From Kitasatospora indigofera (GTDB taxonomy: Bacteria; Actinomycetota; Actinomycetes; Streptomycetales; Streptomycetaceae), in assembly GCF_014655955.1 (NCBI RefSeq), contig NZ_BNBO01000016.1, positions 79,160-143,159 of the forward strand: a stretch of 64,000 bases of DNA. The letters are read 5' to 3'. This document shows positions 24,622 through 32,185 of the stretch, one piece after another (position 1 is the first letter of the stretch; every line of letters starts with the position of its first letter). Position numbers and translations under genes: made by a program. A model generated the notes under the pieces. It was given only the letters and a program-made list of their open reading frames with translations, was not told where the DNA came from and did no database searches.

Positions 24622-25919
24622 CCGGCCACCGCCGCCGCCGTGACCGCCGCGCCGATCCGGGCCAGGTCCTCGTCCCCGGTGACGTACGGCGGCATGGTGT
24701 AGATCAGGTCCCGGAACGGCCGCAGCCAGACGCCCTCGCGGGCGGCCGCGGCGGTCGCGGCGGCCATGTCCACCGGGTGGTCGAGCTGGACGACGCCGAT
24801 CCCGCCGAGGACCCGGACGTCCGCGACGCCCGGCACCTCGGCGGCGGGTGCCAGACCCGCCGTCAGGCCGGCCTCCACCCGCTTCACCCCGACCTGCCAG
24901 TCCTGGCCGAGCAGCAGCCCGATCGAGGCGTTGGCGACCGCGGCCGCGAGCGGGTTGCCCATGAAGGTCGGGCCGTGCGCCAGCACCGGCACCTCGCCCC
25001 TGCTGATCCCGTCCGCGATCTCGCCGGTGCACAGCGTCGCGGCCATCGTCAGGTAGCCGCCGGTCAGCGCCTTGCCCAGGCACATCACGTCCGGCGAGAC
25101 GCCGGCGTGGCCGGCGGCGAACAGTTCGCCGGTCCGGCCGAAGCCGGTGGCGATCTCGTCGAAGACCAGCAGGACGCCGTGCTCGTCGCAGAGCCGGCGC
25201 AGCAGCCGCAGGTAGCCGGGGGAGTGGAAGCGCATCCCGCCGGCGCCCTGGACGACCGGCTCGACGATGACCGCGGCCAGCTCGTCGGCGTGCCGCTCGA
25301 TCAGGTCGGCCAGCTCCGTGGCGTAGGCCTCGTCCACCGGCGCGTCGAAGCCGGCCGGCGGCTCGCCCGCGAACAGCTGGCGCGGCAGCACGCCGCCCCA
25401 GAGCTGGTGCATCCCGCCCTCGGGGTCGCAGACCGACATCGGGTGGAAGGTGTCGCCGTGGTACCCGCCGCGCCAGGTGAGCAGGCGCCGCTTGGCCGGC
25501 CGCCCCACCGACTGCCAGTACTGCAGGCACATCTTCATCGCGACCTCGACGGCCACCGAGCCGGAGTCGGCGAGGAAGACGTGCCGCAGCGGCTCCGGCG
25601 TGATCTCCACCAGGGTCGCCGCCAGCCGGACGGCGGGCTCGTGGGTGAGCCCGCCGAACATCACGTGGCTCATCCGGCCGAGCTGGTCGCGGACCGCCTC
25701 GTCCAGCACCGGGTGGCCGTAGCCGTGGATCGCCGCCCACCAGGACGACATCCCGTCGACCAGTTCGCGGTGCCCGGCGACCGGTTCGGCCAGCCGGAGC
25801 CGGACCCCGGACGCGGACTCCACCACGTACGGGGTCGCGGTGCCGGGCATGGGCCCGTACGGGTGCCAGACGTGCGCCCGGTCGAGCGCCAGCAGGGACT
25901 GCGGGGACAGCTGTGCCAC
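24618..25919 (-). CDS. bioA: Adenosylmethionine-8-amino-7-oxononanoate aminotransferase
   Basis: This class III PLP aminotransferase (433 residues) transfers the SAM amino group to KAPA, making DAPA. Family features are HVWHPYGPM near the N-terminus, the active-site segment GGYHGDTF, the Asp-containing VLLVFDEIATGFGRTG, and the PLP lysine in CLGKALTGGY. The GTG at 25919 is chosen because GAGGAA lies about 9 nt before it and the length fits; a GTG eight codons upstream (25943) is possible. It lies about 90 nt after bioB and overlaps bioD. Confidence 0.95.
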   Translation of the reverse strand: MAQLSPQSLLALDRAHVWHPYGPMPGTATPYVVESASGVRLRLAEPVAGHRELVDGMSSWWAAIHGYGHPVLDEAVRDQLGRMSHVMFGGLTHEPAVRLAATLVEITPEPLRHVFLADSGSVAVEVAMKMCLQYWQSVGRPAKRRLLTWRGGYHGDTFHPMSVCDPEGGMHQLWGGVLPRQLFAGEPPAGFDAPVDEAYATELADLIERHADELAAVIVEPVVQGAGGMRFHSPGYLRLLRRLCDEHGVLLVFDEIATGFGRTGELFAAGHAGVSPDVMCLGKALTGGYLTMAATLCTGEIADGISRGEVPVLAHGPTFMGNPLAAAVANASIGLLLGQDWQVGVKRVEAGLTAGLAPAAEVPGVADVRVLGGIGVVQLDHPVDMAAATAAAAREGVWLRPFRDLIYTMPPYVTGDEDLARIGAAVTAAAVAG

Positions 25920-26007
25920 GGTGGTCGGTTCCTCGGTCGTCACGGTGTTCCGGCGCCGGGCCCTCGTGGGGCGGCCGGCGCCGGTTCGGTCCGGGTCGGG
26001 GGCCGGG

Positions 26008-27249
26008 TCAGGCGTTCGGGGCCAGCTCGGTCCCGGCGCCGCGCCGCCGCACCCGGACCAGGTCGCTGCGCAGCTCGTCGTTGGGCCCGGAGTCCGCACC
26101 GGCTTCCTGGTCGTCCGCCGCGACGGGCGCCGACCCGGCGGCCGCGGCCGCCTCGCCGTGACCGCCGCAGGGGCCGCAGCCGCCGCCCGAACCGCAGGCG
26201 CCGCCGGCCGGGGCGCAGGCGTGCCCGGCCGCCTCGGCGGCGTCCACGCGGTGGCGCGGGAGGGTCACCTGGCCGGCGCCCTCGACCTCGAAGCCGGCGT
26301 CCGCGATCATGTCCAGGTCGGCCTGGCCGGCCTGGCCCTCGCTGGTCAGGTAGTCGCCGAGGAAGATCGAGTTGGCGATGTGCAGGCCCAGCGGCTGCAT
26401 CGAGCGCAGGTGCACCTCGCGGCCGCCGGCGATCCGCACCTCGACGTCCGGGCAGACGAACCGGACCATCGCCAGGATCCGCAGGCAGCGCTGCGGGGTG
26501 AGGTTCCACTCCTTGGCGAGCGGGGTGCCCTCGAACGGGATCAGGAAGTTGACCGGCACCGAGTCGGAGTCCAGCTCGCGCAGTGCGAAGACCACGTCGA
26601 CCAGGTCCTCGTCGCTCTCGCCCATGCCCGCGATCAGGCCGGAGCAGGCGGAGAGGCCCGCGCCGTGCGCCTTGTTCACGGTGTCCACCCGGTCCGCGTA
26701 GGTGTGGGTGGTGGTGATGTCCCCGTAGGTGCCCTCGGAGGTGTTCAGGTTGTGGTTGTAGGCGTCGGCGCCGGCCGCCTTCAGGCGCTCGGCCTGGTTG
26801 TCGGAGAGCAGGCCGAGGCAGGCGCACACCTCGACGGCCTCGTTGGCGTCCTTGATCGCGGCGATGGTGTCCGCGACCCGGTCGATGTCACGGTCCGTCG
26901 GACCGCGCCCGCTGGCGACCAGGCAGACGCGCTTCGCGCCGCCGGCCAGGCCCGCGGCGGCGGCCTCGGCGGCCTGCTCCGGCTTCAGCCAGGTGTACTT
27001 GAGGATCTCCGCCTTGGAACCGAGCCGCTGCGAACAGTACGAGCAGTCCTCCGGGCAGAGCCCGCTCTTGAGGTTCACCAGGTAGTTGAGCTTGACCCGG
27101 CGGCCGAACCACTGCCGGCGCACCCGTCCGGCGGCCGCGACCACGTCGAGGATTTCGTCGTCGGTGGTGGCGAGGACGGCAAGGGCTTCCTCGCGGGTCG
27201 GAATTTCCCGGCGCAGGCCCTTGGCGGTGAGGGTGTCGAGCAGATCCAT
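26008..27249 (-). CDS. bioB: Biotin synthase with a cysteine-rich C-terminal extension
   Basis: The 413-residue radical SAM enzyme inserts sulfur into dethiobiotin. The [4Fe-4S] motif CxxxCxxC is C65, C69, C72 (GLCPEDCSYCSQ); YNHNLNT and the Arg/Asn-rich barrel of BioB follow. Beyond the normal end at about residue 335 there is an extra tail of about 75 residues with CAPAGG, CGSGGGCGPCGG and a charged end. Extended Cys/Gly tails occur in some actinobacterial BioB proteins; whether they bind metal is unknown. It is the first gene of bioBAD; the ATG at 27249 is well placed. Confidence 0.95.
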   Translation of the reverse strand: MDLLDTLTAKGLRREIPTREEALAVLATTDDEILDVVAAAGRVRRQWFGRRVKLNYLVNLKSGLCPEDCSYCSQRLGSKAEILKYTWLKPEQAAEAAAAGLAGGAKRVCLVASGRGPTDRDIDRVADTIAAIKDANEAVEVCACLGLLSDNQAERLKAAGADAYNHNLNTSEGTYGDITTTHTYADRVDTVNKAHGAGLSACSGLIAGMGESDEDLVDVVFALRELDSDSVPVNFLIPFEGTPLAKEWNLTPQRCLRILAMVRFVCPDVEVRIAGGREVHLRSMQPLGLHIANSIFLGDYLTSEGQAGQADLDMIADAGFEVEGAGQVTLPRHRVDAAEAAGHACAPAGGACGSGGGCGPCGGHGEAAAAAGSAPVAADDQEAGADSGPNDELRSDLVRVRRRGAGTELAPNA

Positions 27250-27328
27250 GCGCCTGATCCTGCCCGCTCGCCGGGCGCCCGCGCCAGAGGGAACCCGCCA
27301 GAAGATCCCCCGGCGGATGTGCGAGTTG

Positions 27329-27350
27329 TCACAGTGTCGCCGCTCACAGT
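27329..27350. promoter_or_regulatory. Direct repeats upstream of bioB, candidate operator
   Basis: TCACAGT occurs at 27329-27335 and again at 27344-27350, 15 bp apart and about 80-100 nt upstream of bioB in the divergent region shared with the gene at 27460. A control site for the biotin operon is plausible, but it does not match a biotin-regulator consensus I know. Confidence 0.3.
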
Positions 27351-27446
27351 AGTGGTGCAGGTCACCCGCGCTCCGCCGGCCGCCCCCCGGACGGCGGAGC
27401 CCGGCCCCGGGGCCGACCCGTTGATCAGCGGTGCGGACCCACCACC

Positions 27447-27452
27447 TAGAAT
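27447..27452 (+). promoter_or_regulatory. -10 element of a probable leaderless promoter
   Basis: TAGAAT ends seven bases before the ATG at 27460, the spacing typical for leaderless actinobacterial transcripts. The -35 element is not clear. Confidence 0.45.
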
Positions 27453-27459
27453 CTGCGCC

Positions 27460-28368
27460 ATGACCACGCAGGGGCAACGCGACCCGCAACCGGAAGACCG
27501 GACACCCGAAGGGCGCGCCGCGCGGGCGCGCCACGCGACCCGCGGCCTCCCGGCCAGGGCGCTGGGGTGGTGCGTCGTCGTCGCGGTGGTCGCGGGCGGC
27601 GGATGGATAGTCAGCCGGCCGCACCCGGGGGACTGGATACCCGGGCTCGGCCCGTCCAGCGCGGACGCCGCCAAGACCCCGCCGGTGGTCGGCAATCCGC
27701 TGCCGCCGAGCGGCACGGACCAGGAAGGCCTCACCGCCGACCGGTACTTTCCCGCCCAGCGCGCCGTCGAGATGGGCGCCTACAAGGGCCGCCGCAACGG
27801 CGCCCGGCAGGGCCAGGACTGCGCGGAGACCCTGCAGACCCGCGAGCCGGACCCGCTGCAGGGCAGTGGCTGCCAGGGCTACGTGACCGTCAGCTTCAGC
27901 GCCGTCGACCAGCCCGCGCTGCTGTCCAGCGTCACCGTGCTGCGCTTCCCCGACGACGCCTCCGCGGCGAAGGCCGCGCAGGCCCTGCGGGCCGGGCACG
28001 GGCCCGCCGAGGCACTGGTCTTCATCCTGCCGGACGCCTCCGCGGCGGCCGTCCCGGTCTCGGCCACCGGCAGGCCCGTCGATCCCGCCAAGCCCGCGGA
28101 CCCCGGCAAGGTGGAGGCGGTCGGCCACTTCCTGACCGTCACGGTCTCGCGGTTCGCGGAGTCCCGGACCGCGGCGCCGAGCCCCAGCCCCAGCCCGACG
28201 GCGTCCGGCACCACCGGCACGCCGGAGACGCCACCGGCCCCCGCCACGACCGGGGCCACGGCGTCCGGCACCCCGAGCGCCCCGGCCGGGCCGAGCCAGG
28301 CGCAGCTGCTGGACCTGGCCACCCGGGCGGTCTCCTTCGCGGCCGGCGCCCAGTTCATCTGGACCTGA
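27460..28368 (+). CDS. Membrane-anchored extracytoplasmic protein, unknown function
   Basis: The 302-residue protein has a cytoplasmic basic N-terminus, a single membrane helix at about residues 35-52 (ALGWCVVVAVVAGGGWIV) and a large outer domain. The outer domain contains two Cys (QDCAETLQ and GSGCQGYV) that could form a disulfide, and ends in a Ser/Pro/Thr-rich linker (about 225-280) plus a conserved-looking terminal helix. No family is recognised. It is divergent from bioB. The ATG is preceded by a leaderless-type -10. Confidence 0.75.
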   Translation: MTTQGQRDPQPEDRTPEGRAARARHATRGLPARALGWCVVVAVVAGGGWIVSRPHPGDWIPGLGPSSADAAKTPPVVGNPLPPSGTDQEGLTADRYFPAQRAVEMGAYKGRRNGARQGQDCAETLQTREPDPLQGSGCQGYVTVSFSAVDQPALLSSVTVLRFPDDASAAKAAQALRAGHGPAEALVFILPDASAAAVPVSATGRPVDPAKPADPGKVEAVGHFLTVTVSRFAESRTAAPSPSPSPTASGTTGTPETPPAPATTGATASGTPSAPAGPSQAQLLDLATRAVSFAAGAQFIWT

Positions 28369-28478
28369 TCCGGACTGCCGCGACCTGACCCGGCCAGCGT
28401 CGGCTGATCCGGTCTGCCGTGGCCTGACCCGGGCCGCGTCGGCTGACCCGGGCCGCCGCGACCTGTCCCGGGCCGGGG
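28365..28478. repeat. 39-bp tandem repeat following the gene at 27460
   Basis: Three imperfect copies of a 39-bp unit (CTGATCCGGACTGCCGCGAC...) start within the last codons of the gene, at 28365, 28404 and 28443. The first copy contains the stop codon. Function is unknown; it may act as a transcription end region. Confidence 0.7.
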
Positions 28479-28557
28479 GAGCGCCCGGGCGGGGCGCGGC
28501 ACACCGTCAGGGCCCCGTCCAGGTACCGCGCCCGCCGGCCTGCCCGGCGGCGGGGCG

Positions 28558-29502
28558 CTACTTGCTGCGCAGCTTCCCGAGCGGGTGGGGGTCGCTCTCC
28601 AGAGCGGCGGCCGCCGTCCGCCAGCCGGTGTCCCCGGGGTGGAGGGCGCTGCGGAGGAAGGCGGTGGTGAGCCGCTGGACCAGGGCGACGCGGGCGGGGC
28701 TCTCGTCGGTGGTCTCGGCGACCTCGTACCCGGGGATGCCGCCGAGCGAGTGCTCCGCGCCGAACAGGGTGAGCAGGCTCTTGGCGCCCGGGCTGTGGGT
28801 GTAGGGGTCGGTGAACCAGTCCGGACCGCGGGTGGACAGGTGGGACCGGTCCTGGTCGCCGGCGACGACGAGGGCCGGGGTGGTCATGCCGTCGAAGGAG
28901 GGCCTCAGGAAGGGCAGGTGCTCGGCGGCGAACGGGGTCAGGTCGTCGCCCAGTCCGGTCAGGGCGAGCAGCACACCGGCCTTGACGCGCGGGTCGGACA
29001 TGTCCTCGCCGGGCACGCCGTCCGGGTCCAGGACGCGCGCGCCCAGCAGCACGCTCGCGCTCTGGGCGCCCCAGGAGTGGCCGGCCACCGCGATCCGGCC
29101 GTGGTCGACGCGCCCGGCGAGGCCAGGGACGGCTTCCTCCAGGACGTCGAGGCGGTCCAGCACGAGCGTGAGGTCCTCGATCCGGTGCCGCCAGATCCGC
29201 GGGGTGCGGGGGTCCTCGGCCGGGACGGCGAGGGTGCGGGAGTCGAGGTGGGTGGGCTGGACGACCAGGAAGCCCTGGGCGGCCCAGTGGTCCGCCAGCG
29301 GGGCGTAGCCGTTCATCGACCAGCCGAAGCCGTGCGAGAAGACGATGACGGGCAGCTCGCCGCCGGTCGCCGGGGCGGACACCCGGACCTGGAGGTCCTC
29401 GCCCCGGCCGGCCGGGGCGGGCAGGACGACCGGCTTCACGGAGATCACGCGGCGGGGCGCGCCGGCGAGCTGGTGCGCGTACGTGCTGTTCGGGTCGGGC
29501 AT
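28558..29502 (-). CDS. Alpha/beta hydrolase (chlorophyllase/PAF-acetylhydrolase-like)
   Basis: The 314-residue protein has the alpha/beta hydrolase core with the nucleophile motif VAGHSWGAQ, the oxyanion region VFSHGFGWSM, an Asp in VVAGDQDRS and a late His in FGAEHSLGG. No signal peptide is seen. The ATG at 29502 starts a normal-length family member; longer frames enter the operator region. It is divergent from a TetR gene and likely repressed by it. Substrate is unknown. Confidence 0.8.
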   Translation of the reverse strand: MPDPNSTYAHQLAGAPRRVISVKPVVLPAPAGRGEDLQVRVSAPATGGELPVIVFSHGFGWSMNGYAPLADHWAAQGFLVVQPTHLDSRTLAVPAEDPRTPRIWRHRIEDLTLVLDRLDVLEEAVPGLAGRVDHGRIAVAGHSWGAQSASVLLGARVLDPDGVPGEDMSDPRVKAGVLLALTGLGDDLTPFAAEHLPFLRPSFDGMTTPALVVAGDQDRSHLSTRGPDWFTDPYTHSPGAKSLLTLFGAEHSLGGIPGYEVAETTDESPARVALVQRLTTAFLRSALHPGDTGWRTAAAALESDPHPLGKLRSK

Positions 29503-29640
29503 GGCGCTGCTGTCCGTTCGGTCTGCTCCGTGCGAGGGGCCCGGCGGTTCGCGGAGGCGGCTGCCGGGGTGCGCGGAGATGGCGGGGGGTGAGGGTGCGC
29601 GGCTTGGTCGCGTCGCCCCCGTTCTGGCATCATGGCCAAA

Positions 29641-29681
29641 ACGGAACCTTGTTCCGTCGACGATACGGAACCTTGTTCCGT
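29641..29681. promoter_or_regulatory. Two identical 17-bp palindromic operators between hydrolase and TetR genes
   Basis: ACGGAACCTTGTTCCGT occurs at 29641-29657 and 29665-29681. Each copy has 7-bp arms around CTT, and the period is 24 bp. The position between a TetR gene and its divergent neighbour makes this the TetR operator with high likelihood. Confidence 0.8.
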
Positions 29682-29713
29682 TTTGTAAACCCGTCCCGGG
29701 AGGAGTGGCAGAT

Positions 29714-30313
29714 TTGATCGAGGGCAGCGGGAGCGGCCAGGGTGCGCAGGGCGCGCCCGGGGCCGTGCGCAAGGACGTCCGCCGCAATCAGCAGGCCCTG
29801 CTGGACGCGGCCGCCGAGGTCTTCGTCGCCTCGGGCGTGGAGGCGCCGGTGCGGGACATCGCGGCCCGGGCCGGCGTCGGGACGGGCACGGTCTACCGGC
29901 ACTTCCCCACCCGGGCGGACCTCGTCGTCGCCGTCTACCGCCACCAGGTCGACGCCTGTGCCGACGCCGGCCCGGCCCTGCTGGCGAGCGGTCCGACGCC
30001 CGGCGCCGCGCTCGGGCGGTGGGTCGACCTCTTCGTCGACTTCCTCGTCACCAAGCACGGACTGGCCGCCGCGATGCACGCCGACAACACCGGCTTCGAG
30101 ACGCTGCACGCCTACTTCCTCGACCGCCTGCTGCCGGTCTGCACCCGGCTCCTCGACGAGGCCGCCACCGCCGGCGAGATCCGCCCGGACGTCACCGCGT
30201 ACCAGCTGATGCGCGGGATCGGAAACCTCTGCATCGGCGCGGAGAATGACCCGGAGTACGACGCGCGCCGCATGGTGGCGCTGCTCGTCGGGGGGCTGCG
30301 CCGGTCGGTCTGA
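29714..30313 (+). CDS. TetR-family transcriptional regulator
   Basis: The 199-residue protein has a TetR helix-turn-helix at about residues 20-65 (AAAEVFVASGVEAPVRDIAARAGVGTGTVYRHF) and a SCO1402-like ligand domain. The TTG start is selected because GGGAGGA lies 9 nt before it, whereas the in-frame GTG at 29705 abuts that ribosome site. It is expected to repress the hydrolase and itself through the twin operators at 29641-29681. Confidence 0.85.
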   Translation: MIEGSGSGQGAQGAPGAVRKDVRRNQQALLDAAAEVFVASGVEAPVRDIAARAGVGTGTVYRHFPTRADLVVAVYRHQVDACADAGPALLASGPTPGAALGRWVDLFVDFLVTKHGLAAAMHADNTGFETLHAYFLDRLLPVCTRLLDEAATAGEIRPDVTAYQLMRGIGNLCIGAENDPEYDARRMVALLVGGLRRSV

Positions 30314-30446
30314 GCGCCCTGGGCGCCCTGAGTGCACGGAGCGCGTGGGCCGCGTGGGCCGTGTCCGGCCGCCCGCGGTTCAACGGCACTCCGGCCCGGA
30401 CCGGCCCGTCCTGGCCCTGCCGGGGCCGGCCCGGCCCGGTGCGTGC

Positions 30447-31121
30447 TCAGCGTTCGCGCGGCAGTCCCAGCTCGCCCGCGCGCAGCCCGGCCTGGAAGCG
30501 TGAGCCGGCTTCGAGCTCGGCCATCAGCGCCGCCACCCGCCGCCGGTAGGTGCGCAGCGAGAGGCCGAGCCGACCGGCCGCCGATTCGTCGGTGAGCCCC
30601 GAGGCGAGGGCGTCGAGGATCCTGCGGCCGTCGGCGTCGAGGTGCGGGACGCCGGCGCCGCGCAGGCAGGTGTCGAGATCGACGGCGGAGTCCCAGAGCG
30701 CCAGGAACAGCGAGTGGACGCCCTCGACCAGGGCCGGCGAGGTCGTGACCGTGTACTCGCGGCCGGCGGGGGTCTCCCGCCCGGCCAGGATCATCACCCG
30801 CCGGTCGATCAGGATCGTCTCGTGCGGCAGCGGCGAACCGCTGATCCGGACCAGCGCGCCCTGGCTCCGTACCAGCCGCAGGTGCGCGCGGGCCGCCTCG
30901 TCGGCGAGGGCGACCGGGCTGAGCAGCTTCCGGGCGGTGAAGTCCGGGGCGTCGGCGGTGCGCATCCTGGCCCGGATCGCGGCCCGGGCCTCCGGCTGGG
31001 ACCAGGTGGCGAGGTCCCGGGCGGCGCACAGGAACTCGCTCCGGGCCGACTCGAAGAGATGGCCCGCGCGCGTCATCAGCTCCACGTCCCCGTGGACCGA
31101 GAACACCGGTTCGTTCCGCAT
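30447..31121 (-). CDS. LuxR-type helix-turn-helix regulator
   Basis: The 224-residue protein has an N-terminal sensor-like domain without recognised motifs and a C-terminal LuxR-like helix-turn-helix at about residues 165-205 (RRILDALASGLTDESAAGRLGLSLRTYRRRVAAL). CAGACT lies six bases before the ATG, suggesting a leaderless message. The next gene on the right, an aldo/keto reductase, starts about 70 bases away in the opposite direction and is a possible target. Confidence 0.8.
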   Translation of the reverse strand: MRNEPVFSVHGDVELMTRAGHLFESARSEFLCAARDLATWSQPEARAAIRARMRTADAPDFTARKLLSPVALADEAARAHLRLVRSQGALVRISGSPLPHETILIDRRVMILAGRETPAGREYTVTTSPALVEGVHSLFLALWDSAVDLDTCLRGAGVPHLDADGRRILDALASGLTDESAAGRLGLSLRTYRRRVAALMAELEAGSRFQAGLRAGELGLPRER

Positions 31122-31188
31122 GCCACCAGTCTGGCAGCAACTGGCCACGAGCTTGCCGGGCCCGGTGGCCGCGGACAGCATGGACGAC

Positions 31189-32031
31189 ATGGCGATCAAG
31201 ACTTTCTCCCTCGGCGGGGACCTGACCGTCAACCGGCTCGGCTTCGGCGCGATGCGGTTGGCGATGAGCACTTTTGACGGTCCGTCACGGGATCCGGAGA
31301 GCGGCGTGGCGGTGCTCCGGCGCGCCGTGGAGCTCGGGGTGGACCACATCGACACGGCCGGCTTCTACGGCCGGGGCGAGGTGCGGGCCAACGAGCTGAT
31401 CCGGACGGCGCTGGCCCCCTACCGCGAGGGGCTGGTGATCGCGACGAAGGTCGGGCCGCTGCCCGGGCCGGACGGCGTGCCGAGCCGGCAGGCGGCGCCG
31501 GACGAGCTGCGCGGCCTGGTCGAGGCCGATCTGCGCTCGCTCGGGCTGGACCGGCTCGACCTGGTGTACCTGCGGGTCGGCGGCATGGGCGGGCCCGGCG
31601 GCGAGTCGATCGCCGAACGGTTCGCCGTGCTGGCCGGGCTCCGGGCCGAGGGGCTGATCCGGCACCTCGGGGTCAGCAACGTCGACGCCGCGCAGTTCGC
31701 CGAGGCCCGGGCGGTCGCGCCGGTGGCCGCGGTGCAGAACCGGCACAGCGGCGACGCGGGGCTGCTGGCGGAGTGCGAGGCGGCCGGCATCGCGTACGTG
31801 CCGTACTTCCCGCTCGGCGGGGGCGGCGACTCCTTCGAGGCCGAGCGGCTCGGCAAGGTCGCGGCGGGCCTGGGCGCCACCCCCGCGCAGGTGGCGATCG
31901 CCTCGCTGCTGGCGGCCTCGCCGGCGGTGCTGGCGATCCCGGGCACCGGTTCGCCCGACCACCTGGAGGAGAACCTCGCGGCGGACCGGTTGGTGCTCAG
32001 CGACCAGGACCTGTCCTACCTGCGGGGCTGA
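31189..32031 (+). CDS. Aldo/keto reductase with the catalytic His replaced
   Basis: The 280-residue protein is a TIM-barrel NADPH-dependent oxidoreductase. Asp and Tyr of the tetrad are in HIDTAGFYG and the Lys is in VIATKVG, but the position of the His (usually xxxH after LDL) reads LDLVYLRVGG, with Arg. This substitution occurs in a known subset of AKR-like proteins and may change the reaction. The ATG at 31189 is chosen; one three codons earlier (31180) is equally possible. It faces the LuxR-type regulator. Confidence 0.8.
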   Translation: MAIKTFSLGGDLTVNRLGFGAMRLAMSTFDGPSRDPESGVAVLRRAVELGVDHIDTAGFYGRGEVRANELIRTALAPYREGLVIATKVGPLPGPDGVPSRQAAPDELRGLVEADLRSLGLDRLDLVYLRVGGMGGPGGESIAERFAVLAGLRAEGLIRHLGVSNVDAAQFAEARAVAPVAAVQNRHSGDAGLLAECEAAGIAYVPYFPLGGGGDSFEAERLGKVAAGLGATPAQVAIASLLAASPAVLAIPGTGSPDHLEENLAADRLVLSDQDLSYLRG

Positions 32032-32077
32032 CGGGCCGGCGGCGGCCCCCGTCGGCGGCCGCCGGGCGCACAGGCTC

Positions 32078-32151
32078 GTTGTCACGCCGCCGTTGTCGCG
32101 CGGACCGCTGCCACGCGGGCCGCTGTCACGCGGGCCGCTGTCACGCCGGCC
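32078..32151. repeat. 15-bp tandem repeat after the aldo/keto reductase gene
   Basis: Five units of the form GCTGTCACGCGGGCC, with drift at the left end, fill the space between the converging reductase and helicase genes. Confidence 0.7.
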
Positions 32152-32171
32152 GCCCCGGAGGGCGGCCGGCG
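32144..32171 (-). terminator. Helicase gene terminator
   Basis: A 12-bp perfect stem (CGCCGGCCGCCC and complement) closes on CGGA, 15 nt beyond the helicase stop. Confidence 0.65.
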
Positions 32172-32185
32172 CGGACCGGCCGGGG

